Below are positions 56,106 through 64,000 of a DNA stretch of 64,000 nt, piece by piece; the stretch's first letter is position 1; every line of letters starts with the position of its first letter. The stretch is from Roridomyces roridus (Eukaryota; Basidiomycota; Agaricomycetes; Agaricales; Mycenaceae): positions 1-64,000 of the forward strand of contig JARKIF010000039.1 in NCBI GenBank assembly GCA_029378245.1, in the 5' to 3' direction. The notes below the pieces were generated by a model, which did not search any database, was not told the DNA's origin, and saw nothing but the letters and a program-made list of their open reading frames with translations. Both the position numbers and the translations under genes were made by a program.

Positions 56106-56427
56106 ATGGTCAGTTGCATTCAACTTTCTACACTGCTCTCGACCAACACTCTGCAGGGATCCATATTCAGCGCAATCGGCCGTGGAATCAACGCTATCAT
56201 TAGCGCTATTGCCAATGTTATCATGACCATCGTCGGAGCTATAACAACTGTACGTCCATTCCTCTCTGCCCTCCGACTTTCAACTCATGCGTTCTCACAA
56301 GGTCATCGTAACGATATTCGATGTGATCGCCGACATCTTGTGCTGCCGCTGCTTTGGCTCGCGGAGAACAGGCGGCCGGCGCCACCGCAGGAGGGGCCGT
56401 GGTGCCGGTGCGGGCGCGCGGTACTGA
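56106..56427 (+). CDS. Small hydrophobic fungal protein (73 aa), ATG-only first coding exon
   Basis: Coding exons 56106-56108, 56157-56249, 56302-56427. The start codon is alone on its exon, directly followed by GTCAGT. The product begins MGSIFSAIGRGINAII and continues with small-residue helices (SAIANVIMTIVGAITT, VIVTIFDVIADILCC), then a CCRCFGSRR motif and an Arg/Gly-rich tail. A small protein of this shape is widespread in fungi, without a known function to my knowledge. It has one or two membrane-inserting segments and possibly palmitoylated cysteines. An unspliced alternative reading from the same ATG is far less hydrophobic and would break the family pattern. Confidence 0.75.
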
Positions 56428-56655
56428 TTGAAAGCATGAACGAGGACGATACCTTATATCATGTAATAATGAGGGCAAACTGAAACCTGTATAATGTCTC
56501 CGATCGATGCACGTGTTTGTCTCTTGTCTTGCTTCCCACCACATCCTTCTCTCAACCATCCGCCAACCGTCAGTATTCTTGAAGCTGCAATTCAACGGGT
56601 CAGCCGAATGCATATTTTCTACACTGCTTAGTGACCCATCTTAATAGAATCCGCC

Positions 56656-57966
56656 ATGTCCATCCCAGACCTTGAGGCTCGCGTTGAGGGGCTCTCCTGG
56701 AACATAGAGCGGCAGCGAGAAATCCTGAGGAAGCTCGAGCGTGACAAGAGGCTCGTTCAACGCCAACTGAACGCTGCTCGCGATCCAGTCGCACGGCTGC
56801 CCCTCGAAATCTCCTCCGAGATATTCCTACAATGCATCCCTCCTCAGCCTGTGCCTGAAGCCGACAAAGCCCCCATGTTCCTCTTGAATGTCTGCAATAC
56901 GTGGACGGACATTGCACTTTCCGTTCCGGCGTTATGGTCCAAAATATGGATCCCCAAAGCGCTCGAGTCTTTGACTGCAGAAGCCCTCACGGCGGGCATG
57001 GAACGATGGCTTCGGCGCGCTGGCACGGGCCGTCTTTTGGATATAACCATGGAGAGACCTCTCGACTCCGTCGTAGCCTCCCTCATTGGCCATTACTCGA
57101 GTCGGCTGGAACGTCTCGACATTTGCGTGTGCAGTAGCAGCGCCGACGACAACTTGCAGAATGCGAATATTTTCGACGTCGCGCAACTCGAGCCGCGGCT
57201 TCCCTTTCTCCGAACCTTGATCTTCCGGCCGAGCCCTTCCCACCAGTATCGAGGAGAATTCCCTGTTCCCACGGTTTTCCATCTCCTTCGAGCGGCTCCC
57301 GAGCTGACCGAATTATCCGTCAGTGCTCTCTCCGTACTCATTGACCCCGTTGGGAAATGGACTGCTGAGGTGGTCCTGCCAAATCTACGGAGGTTGGAGT
57401 ACGGGTATGATTATTTCGAAGGAGCCGGTGCCCTCCGATATCTGTCCACTCCTCGTCTCGAATTCCTTTCCTTAGACTCTCTCGAGTCGCCGGACTCGGA
57501 TATTGTATCTTTCCTGCAACGTTCTTCGCCACCCCTGAGAGAGGTCATCATCGAGCAAGGGGCTGTTGGAACTGAACTCGCCGCGATGTTCAGTGATTTT
57601 CTTTCCCTCCTTCCCTTCGTCACACGTCTCAAAATCGGGCATCTCGATAAAACTGGAGCGGAGACGGTTTTCAACACCCTAACTCAAACACGACCGGGCG
57701 CTCTCCCCAGTCTCCAGACTCTCGAACTTTTTAACATGGGGGATTGGTCCGATTGGAGTCTTGTTTCCCGTGCATTGTCGGCTCGTCGCGCAGTGCTCCG
57801 GTTTGTAAACCTGGACCATGAATATCACTACTATGCGGCCGTTCCGTGGTCTCTTGACGCTGGAATCCGCGACGAATTGTGCGAACTCTTGGCCGACTCT
57901 GGGATGGATATTCGTATCAGGGGTGTGCAGAACCGAGGCGGAAATGTTGTACAGCTGTTTCCGTGA
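56656..57966 (+). CDS. F-box/coiled-coil family protein (436 aa)
   Basis: Single exon, ATG 56656 (MSIPDLEARVEGLSWNIERQ). F-box DPVARLPLEISSEIFLQCI, CNTWTDIALSVPALWSKI. The distal part shares RLDICVCSSS, TELSVSALSVL and GDWSDWSLVSRALSARRAVL with the genes at 33873 and 58477. It lies just upstream of the arm-2 duplication but is not part of it. Intact; ends GGNVVQLFP. Confidence 0.87.
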   Translation: MSIPDLEARVEGLSWNIERQREILRKLERDKRLVQRQLNAARDPVARLPLEISSEIFLQCIPPQPVPEADKAPMFLLNVCNTWTDIALSVPALWSKIWIPKALESLTAEALTAGMERWLRRAGTGRLLDITMERPLDSVVASLIGHYSSRLERLDICVCSSSADDNLQNANIFDVAQLEPRLPFLRTLIFRPSPSHQYRGEFPVPTVFHLLRAAPELTELSVSALSVLIDPVGKWTAEVVLPNLRRLEYGYDYFEGAGALRYLSTPRLEFLSLDSLESPDSDIVSFLQRSSPPLREVIIEQGAVGTELAAMFSDFLSLLPFVTRLKIGHLDKTGAETVFNTLTQTRPGALPSLQTLELFNMGDWSDWSLVSRALSARRAVLRFVNLDHEYHYYAAVPWSLDAGIRDELCELLADSGMDIRIRGVQNRGGNVVQLFP

Positions 57967-58279
57967 GAGGTTGTGTAAATTTATAGTTTTTTCTTCAATC
58001 GATTCGGAGTCTCTTTTTCCTTGTTGCCATCAGCTTCTACTCTTGTCAATGGTTGGTATCCTCTGAATCGCACTTCTGATTGAAAGCAAGTAAAAGGTTG
58101 AACGACGTTCCGCTTGCTTACCCAACCATCCTCGGGGCCGAAGCCGCTGATTGACCAATCACGTGTGACTTTTAGTCTTTGCTTCCCGCCAACTCCCGCC
58201 AACTTCCCGCCATATCCATTAAGGCCTGAGGGTGGCTCCCACACCCAGGTCTGCCTTCAAGCTCTGATTCCTGGACCGG
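57967..58279. other. Intergenic, no gene seen
   Basis: Contains CTCCCGCCAACT/TCCCGCCA repeats near 58190-58212; no coding signal. Confidence 0.4.
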
Positions 58280-58476
58280 TCAGTCACTATTCCCGACTCG
58301 TAAGTCTGTTTCGACTGAATGCCTCTTCCTAGGAATCGAAAATACTTACGGCGTTTAGCGGCGTTTCAAGCTCCACTCCCGACAACGCGTCAAGGACTCC
58401 TGTCAACAATGGTCAGTTGAAGCTTGGCACAAAAAAAATCGCAATCGACGCTCTGCTCACGCGAAAATATCAGACC

Positions 58477-59769
58477 ATGTCCGTCCAAGACCTGGAGGCT
58501 CGCATCGAGGAGCTCTCGTCTGATATAGAGCGGCAGAGGGAAATCCTGAGGAAATTGGAACGCGATCGAAGCCTCGTTCAGCGCCAACTGAACGCTGCTC
58601 GTGATCCCGTCGCCCAGCTTCCCCCCGAAATCACGTCCGAAATATTTATCCAGTGCCTCCCTCCTCAGCCCATCCCCGAGGCTGACCATGCCCCCATGCT
58701 GCTCTTGAACGTCTGTAATACATGGACGGATATCGCACTATCCACTCCAGGTTTATGGCCCAAATTGTGCATCCCCGAAGAGCTCGAGTCTTTAAATGCC
58801 GAGGCCTTCGTGGCAGGGATGGAACGATGGCTTCGGCGCGCTGGCGCTCATCTTTTGGATATAACCATGGAGACACCTCTCGACGCTGTCGTAGCCTCCG
58901 TCATTCGCCGTTACTCGACTCGACTGCAGCGTCTCGACATTTGCGTGTGCAGTGGCGGCGAGGAGTACGAGAATCCGAATATTTTCGATATCACGCAGCT
59001 CGAGCCGCAGCTGCCTCTTCTCCGAACCTTGATCTTGCGACCGACCGCTTCCCGCTTCCAATATAACGGAGAATTTCCTCTCCCCACGGTTTTCCGTCTC
59101 CTTCAAGCGGCTCCAGAGCTGACGGAATTGTCTGTCAAAGCTCTCTACGCACTCAGTGACCCCACTGGAATATGGACTGCGGAGGTTGTCCTTCCAAATC
59201 TGCAGAGATTCGAATACGGGCATGAATCTGCTTTCGGCGAAGGCACCCTCAAATATCTGACCGCACCCCGTCTCGAATTCCTTTCCATATCTGGCGTGGA
59301 GGAGCCGAGTATTCTATCCTTCCTCCAACGCTCCTCGTCACCTCTGAAAGAGGTCATCATCGAGTATGGACCTTCGCCACCTCAAACTGTATTCATCGAC
59401 TTTCTCTCCCTCCTTCCCTCCGTCACACGTCTCAAAATCGGGCATCTCGAAGAGGCCCAGTCGTTTTTCGACTTCCTAGCCGACACAGGGTCCGGTGCCC
59501 TCCCCAGCCTCCAGTCTCTGGAACTTCATCACATGGGAGACTGGTCCGATTGGAGTCTGGTCCTCCGGGCATTGTCGGCTCGTCGCCCAGGACTCCGGTC
59601 TGTAAACCTCAGCCATTATAGTCGCCCTTTGGCCGTGCCATGGTCTCTTGACGCTCAAATCCGTGCCGAATTCAGCCAACTGGCGGCCGATGGGATGGAA
59701 ATTTGCATCAAGAGCGAGGAGGCCCCGTGGCCAGATGTAAACCTTGTACAGCTGTTTCCGACATTATAG
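58477..59769 (+). CDS. F-box/coiled-coil family protein (430 aa)
   Basis: Single exon; start chosen at 58477 (MSVQDLEARIEELSSDIERQ), although the frame is open 20 codons upstream to an ATG at 58417. F-box DPVAQLPPEITSEIFIQCL, CNTWTDIALSTPGLWPKL. Nearly collinear with 33873-35168 (LLDITMETPLDAVVASVI, RLDICVCSGGEEYENPN), ending NLVQLFPTL. Intact. Confidence 0.87.
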   Translation: MSVQDLEARIEELSSDIERQREILRKLERDRSLVQRQLNAARDPVAQLPPEITSEIFIQCLPPQPIPEADHAPMLLLNVCNTWTDIALSTPGLWPKLCIPEELESLNAEAFVAGMERWLRRAGAHLLDITMETPLDAVVASVIRRYSTRLQRLDICVCSGGEEYENPNIFDITQLEPQLPLLRTLILRPTASRFQYNGEFPLPTVFRLLQAAPELTELSVKALYALSDPTGIWTAEVVLPNLQRFEYGHESAFGEGTLKYLTAPRLEFLSISGVEEPSILSFLQRSSSPLKEVIIEYGPSPPQTVFIDFLSLLPSVTRLKIGHLEEAQSFFDFLADTGSGALPSLQSLELHHMGDWSDWSLVLRALSARRPGLRSVNLSHYSRPLAVPWSLDAQIRAEFSQLAADGMEICIKSEEAPWPDVNLVQLFPTL

Positions 59770-60404
59770 AGAGGTTTCGTAAAAACGCATTGGTTGATTG
59801 TCCGAGCCGGCCACGCATCATAATACACGATCGAGCCTCGCTCTCTCATCATCTTCCCTCAGCTTTTGTCGATATCGCAGTTACTCAAGTCAGATCCAAA
59901 CTTCGATTGCGTCTAACAGGCGTATCACGCACTGGTTTCCGCTGAAAGAACAAAAGTGGCACAAAGATGTCGTTCCTGTACCCGAAATAAGGTGAGTTTG
60001 GCGCTCATCTCGTTGTGACACTGCCGAAAAAGATACGGACCAGAAGGGAATGACCGTCCCCGCGAAAGCGATGCAACCTCTGGGTTCTTCAGGCTCATTG
60101 ACTGGTCTCATATTCAACGCTATCAAGCAGCCGGCGTCTGCATCCCGTGAAGACCCTGAATTCAAGTTCTACAGTCAAACGTTGGGTTCTTGGAAAGTTG
60201 CAACTACACGTCCAGTGACCAATTAAACCCTTCTGGGCAGAATTTCCGATGTTCAAGGCTTCGGTCCACAAACTTTGCGATCAGGTTGCGGGATCGATCG
60301 TGTTAGAAATGCGGCCCAGGCCGTCATACAGTTCATTTAATTGCTAGTACAGCCCCTTTTGAACGGTATAAAGCACAACCCGAGCTAAGGAACAATATTG
60401 GACA
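59770..60404. other. Duplicated spacer between F-box and methyltransferase genes
   Basis: Non-coding, but recognisably shared with 33420-33872 on the other strand. Includes the TATA-like TATAAA at 60367-60372 that serves the next gene. Confidence 0.55.
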
Positions 60405-61321
60405 ATGTCGAAACCCGAGTATGCTAAATTCACAGCAGAGGGTGAGTGTTTCACTCTCCGTCTTGAGTATTGCTGACGTCAAGTGCAGATAAAGCCAAGA
60501 TGGAAGTGATCACAGGCGTCCCTGCGAAGGCCATGCTGGAGCAAGCCGGTCTACTTCCCACCCCGCCGCAAGACGCCGTGGTCCTGGATAATGCGTGTGG
60601 CGGTGGCCTGGTGGCTTCGCTTCTTTTCGACGTGGTCGGCGAGAGAAGAGACGTGCGGGTGGTGTGCAGCGATCTCGAAGAGCTCATGGTCAAGAGTGCC
60701 GCGCAGAGGATTGAGAAGAATGAGTGGAATGCAGAGGCAAAGGTGGCTGATGCGCAGGTGAGTGCAAGTCAAATTCGTTCGGACTGACATAACAGTTGTC
60801 AGGCTCTTCCTTTCGCGGACAACCACTTCACGCATGTCATGATGAATTTCGCAATACAGCTCATCCGCGACAAGGATGCAGTCTTCAAAGGTTAATCCTG
60901 CCCTTGCATACCTCGCATCCTTTTTTAACCCTGTACGACTCTGGTAGAATCGCTCCGCGTCCTCAAACAGGGCGGCACCTTCGGTTTCACTGTCTGGACG
61001 GAGCCCGGGTGGCTCGAATCCATGAAAGCTGGAGTCCCAGGATACGTGCCGCCGCCCATTTTCTTGCCTGGCCCAATTACTTCACCGGAATCTATCAAGA
61101 CGATGCTCACCAGCGCTGGATTCACTGCCATCAACGTTGAACCCATGACGTTTGAACACACGGACGACATGACCCAGTTTCTGGCGGACATGAAGAAGCT
61201 CTTCAACAATGTGCTTGCTGGGGAGAAGGGCGAAGCGTATGAAAAGTATATGAGGGGACGGCATGGAGAGGGAGAATTCTCCTTGACCCGCAAGGCTTGC
61301 ATTGTCACAGCCAAGAAATGA
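60405..61321 (+). CDS. SAM-dependent methyltransferase (255 aa)
   Basis: Four exons: 60405-60441, 60489-60757, 60803-60890, 60948-61321, start MSKPEYAKFTAED. Same intron positions as the gene at 30938-31851. Motif I VVLDNACGGGLVASLL, motif II VVCSDLEE, post-I KVADAQALPF, then LRVLKQGGTFGFTVWTEPGW and a C-terminal cap ending CIVTAKK. All SAM-binding features are present. It is the functional parent or sister of the pseudogene at 32943-33420. Confidence 0.88.
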
Positions 61322-61690
61322 ACATGCCGTCCCGGCAATCGGGATGTGATATCAAATGTGATCTTGAGTAATGCGCCGATGTAACGGAAGGTCGTCGGAG
61401 ACAGTTCCGCTACATGAGAGCCAACCGATAGAACTGGAATATAGCTTATAGATTGACCAAGGAAAGTACAAACGAGGGGAGCTACATATTATATACTAAG
61501 GAAAGTGGCAGTGTGCCAGACAAAAATCAAGGAGTGAGAGAGCTACCTCAGCCTACCGATTCAGGATAATTACCGTGAAACCGGAACGAGCTCGGTGAGG
61601 TGCGGAGTTCACGTAAATCCGCTACAGCCGAGAAGCGCCATCGAGCACCACAACAGACAACAAAACGAGTCCTTTCCTCCCTCACTGACG

Positions 61691-61750
61691 ATGACCATCC
61701 CGCTTCCCACTCGCTTCACGTCGCTCGCCCTCAGAGCCTCGATTGAATAG
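61691..61750 (+). pseudogene. N-terminal fragment MTIPLPTRFTSL, second copy
   Basis: Twenty codons ending in TAG. Matches 32058-32147 together with its upstream flank (CAACAGACAACAAAACGAGT). Similarity is lost after about 61727, close to the start of the hAT-associated sequence. Confidence 0.4.
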
Positions 61751-61860
61751 GACTTAGTCAACTAATGATAGATCGCTAATCAATGAAATGACTGAATGAC
61801 TTAGCCGACTAAGAGTTCCCACGACTAGACGTGACTGATCGCTAGTCGTTCCCTTCCGTC
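61748..61860. repeat. Palindromic TAGTC/GACTA-rich block before the hAT gene
   Basis: Repeated short inverted words: GACTTAGTCAACTAAT, GACTTAGCCGACTAAG, GACTAGACGTGACTGATCGCTAGTCG. hAT elements often carry short subterminal repeats bound by the transposase. The element end itself was not defined. Confidence 0.35.
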
Positions 61861-61944
61861 CACCATCCCGCCCTCCGCGTTGTTGACGACGCGTCAGCCG
61901 TGCGTCAGTCGCGCTCGGGTCGTGGCTGGCGCACTCTCCACGCC

Positions 61945-64000
61945 ATGACGAGCCCTCTCCAACCCCTGCTGGTCAATACCACCGTCGGGCAGGCGCCGCC
62001 CTCGCCGCCCTCGAGCCCTCTCTTGACACGACAGAGCGAGAACCGGCCACCGGAGCCCTCTCCTGCTACCACGGAGCCACCGAAGAAGAGGAGGAAGAGG
62101 AACTCGGACGCGCTGGCCAGCAAGAGTGATGCAGAGGTGTGGAATTGTTCGGACAGCGACATACTTGGTGCGTGTGCTTGCAGCTCGGTCTTTGTGTGGA
62201 AATTGACGTCCTTTTCAGAGAGCATAACCTCTAAATGGAGGTCCGACCATTACTGGCACTACACCCCCTCCCTCGTACGCGATGAAAGCAAGAAACAGAT
62301 CACGATTGTACTCAAATGCCGGTTTAATGACCCACTGCACCCCTCTATCGACCGTCTACGCGAGGAGCCGGGCACGTTCAATACGAGCAATATGGCAACG
62401 ACAAGCAAGACATGCATTGCTCGCGATCCTAGCCGTGCGGCCAACGCCCCGTCATCATCCTCCTCCGCCTCGGTGTATACGGAGGCTACGCACCGGACGC
62501 TGATCGCTCTGCGCTGCGCGTCTTCCAAACGACCGTTCAATCAAGCTGAGGACACATTCTATCTGCAGGAGGTCGAGTTGTTGCGACCGGGCACGAAGGT
62601 TCCCTCGGCTGACACGGTCGCAAACGACGTTCAGCGCTTATATTGCAATTTGGCTGGGGATGTGCGGGATTACTTTCAGGTTTGCTTTTGAATGCTGTCC
62701 CTCTCGACCTCTCATCTTTCATTCAGAGACGTGGACGTGAGATTCACACCGTGGTCGATGGGTGGACAGCTCCGATGGGCGAGCAATACCTTGGTGCAGG
62801 GCTAATCTGGGAAGATGGAGGTGAAATGCACCACATCACGCTGGAGTTTATCCGGTATGTCTTCATTCAATTTCAATCACGTCGCTTCTCATATCTGGCA
62901 GCCTGACGGAGAAGCACTGTGGCAAATATCTCGCGGAGAAATTGGCCGAGACACTAAAAAAATACGGTCTCGAAAACTTTGTGCGTCGTTTCCGCTTTCC
63001 GTAAAGCCGGAATGGGCATCTCACCGTCGTTCAGCTTCACTTAATCAATATGGACAATGCGGGAAACTGCAATACAACGGCCGACCATATGGTGATTGAA
63101 GTACCAACGTTTCGCGGAAGACTTGCGCGCGGCCGCTGTTTTCTTCATATTTTGCAACTTGTGGCGAAGGTGTGTGCCATTTCATTTGTACATCTCCTCC
63201 ACTCATCCGTTTTTTAGATGATCATCTCTTTCTTTTTCAAACAACCCAGACGGAAGAAAGCTATCAAGGCCAATAAGAACTCCGTCAAAAGAACGACATC
63301 CCTGTCAGCCGACTCCCTGGAGCCCGATGAAACCGACGAGTTCGTCTTGTGCGAGGCTGACCCATCCGCGGACGCCGAAGATCTCGAGTTGGCCGAAGTA
63401 ATTCACGAGCCGGAGGACGACGCGCCGCCGACCGCCCAAGATGTACATGATGGAAAAGTAACCAGCACTATCCGCCAAGCTACGATCGCAGAGATGTGCC
63501 TGGACGGAGTCTACATCGACCCGGCGGAGGAAAAAGACGCGTTGAAACTGTTCCCAAAGGTCGGTTATGCTCATCTTTGTGATTGAAATGGTCCCATATT
63601 CTGCTCAACAGGTCGCAGGGCTTGCCAAGAAAGTCCATGATAGTCGGGTGATCCACGCTGAGTTTCAACGCATTGTGGCCGACCCAGGAACTGGACTACC
63701 AACGGACTCGAACGTGACCGAGCTCGCGCGCCGTAACGCGACTCGCTGGGGATCGGAGTACCAGTGCCTTCAAACGCGTCGCATTATCGGGAAGGCTGTT
63801 GACAAGCTGATCCAGAACCCGAACCTCAAGCTCGGCGGGTATGCGTTCAACAAGAGGCAAGGGAAGCTCGCACTCGAACTCGAGACTTTATTAGAGGTGA
63901 GTTTCTGAGTATACTACCGACTGTTGAACAAAGAGGTGATGCATCCCAGGTTATCGACATTCCTTCGCAAATGTTCCAAAGCAAAAATCGCCCGCTCATC
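61945..64000 (+). CDS. hAT-family transposase-like protein (partial, runs off the end)
   Basis: Exons 61945-62167, 62219-62679, 62727-62854, 62902-62980, 63035-63169, 63218-63559, 63612-63896, 63950-64000+. The frame is kept through all seven introns. A Pro/Ser-rich start with KKRRKR (nuclear signal) leads to a BED-like region (KWRSDHYWHY... LKCRF). The RNase H-like fold follows: VVDGWTAPMGEQYLGAG (first Asp), HLINMDNAGNCN (second Asp), GRCFLHILQLVAK (CxxH) and ATRWGSEYQ (RW motif). An acidic insert sits at about 63300-63440. The catalytic Glu and dimerisation domain lie beyond the window. It may be an active element or a host-adopted gene. Confidence 0.85.

Larger units (their letters stand above)
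58280..61750 (+). repeat. Inverted segmental duplication, arm 2
   Basis: Plus-strand counterpart of 32056-35370, starting about 200 bp before the F-box ATG (GGTCAGTCACTA-T-C-CG) and ending in the MTIPLPTRFTSL fragment. It is the more complete arm: both the F-box gene and the methyltransferase are intact. Confidence 0.85.

Noticed and set aside
1..64000. CRISPR arrays, operons, ribosome-binding sites, bacterial defence systems
   Set aside because: The window is eukaryotic: spliceosomal introns, LTR elements and TFIIS/RPC11 genes; no regularly spaced repeats were seen.

Overview
The window looks like nuclear DNA of a filamentous basidiomycete, probably a mushroom-forming agaric. Genes are compact and interrupted by about 45-60 nt GT-AG introns. 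It holds many copies of an Agaricomycete-type family with an N-terminal coiled coil followed by an F-box, an Agaricomycete-type 7-TM protein family, and copia, hAT and Mutator-like elements. A Mycena-like agaric is my guess from the style of the F-box family; nothing here proves the genus. All exon models were built by hand from splice signals, reading-frame continuity and family resemblance.

Layout. 1-386: 3' end of a short-chain dehydrogenase gene. 418-7988: a copia LTR retrotransposon with identical LTRs and a 5-bp target duplication, itself interrupted by a 3.0-kb terminal-inverted-repeat element (3091-6098) with a 10-bp target duplication. 8869-10840: DHA2-type MFS transporter. 11379-14281: a tandem F-box pair, one dead and one intact. 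14446-18878: ETF beta subunit and a large RING-H2 protein, convergent. 19828-26754: an F-box relic, two intact F-box genes and a 7-TM membrane protein. 27663-37193: a heavily rearranged block of SnoaL-like, F-box and methyltransferase genes with pseudogenes of each. 37435-39528: secreted GH43 glycosidase. 40030-46138: more F-box genes, then a tRNA-derived SINE-like sequence lying between two truncated genes. 47142-55765: a conserved housekeeping stretch with an alpha/beta hydrolase, a Mediator-25-like vWA protein, the splicing factor Prp46/PLRG1, the Pol II cleavage factor TFIIS (with a duplicated zinc-ribbon tail downstream) and, head to head with it, the Pol III cleavage subunit RPC11. 56106-56427: a 73-aa hydrophobic protein. 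56656-61750: two F-box genes and a methyltransferase, partly an inverted copy of 32.1-35.4 kb. 61945-64000: a multi-exon hAT transposase running off the end.

How it fits together. Single-copy core genes alternate with a fast-moving accessory fraction. The F-box family is present in at least fourteen copies: eight or nine intact, the rest broken by stops, frameshifts, deletions or truncation. It appears to spread in blocks that carry neighbouring methyltransferase and SnoaL-like genes. The most distinctive observations are the head-to-head pair of transcript-cleavage zinc-ribbon genes, the microexons at the matching place in both ribbons, the retained duplicate of the TFIIS ribbon exons, an 11-nt microexon carrying a hydrolase active-site serine, and the inverted F-box/methyltransferase duplication.
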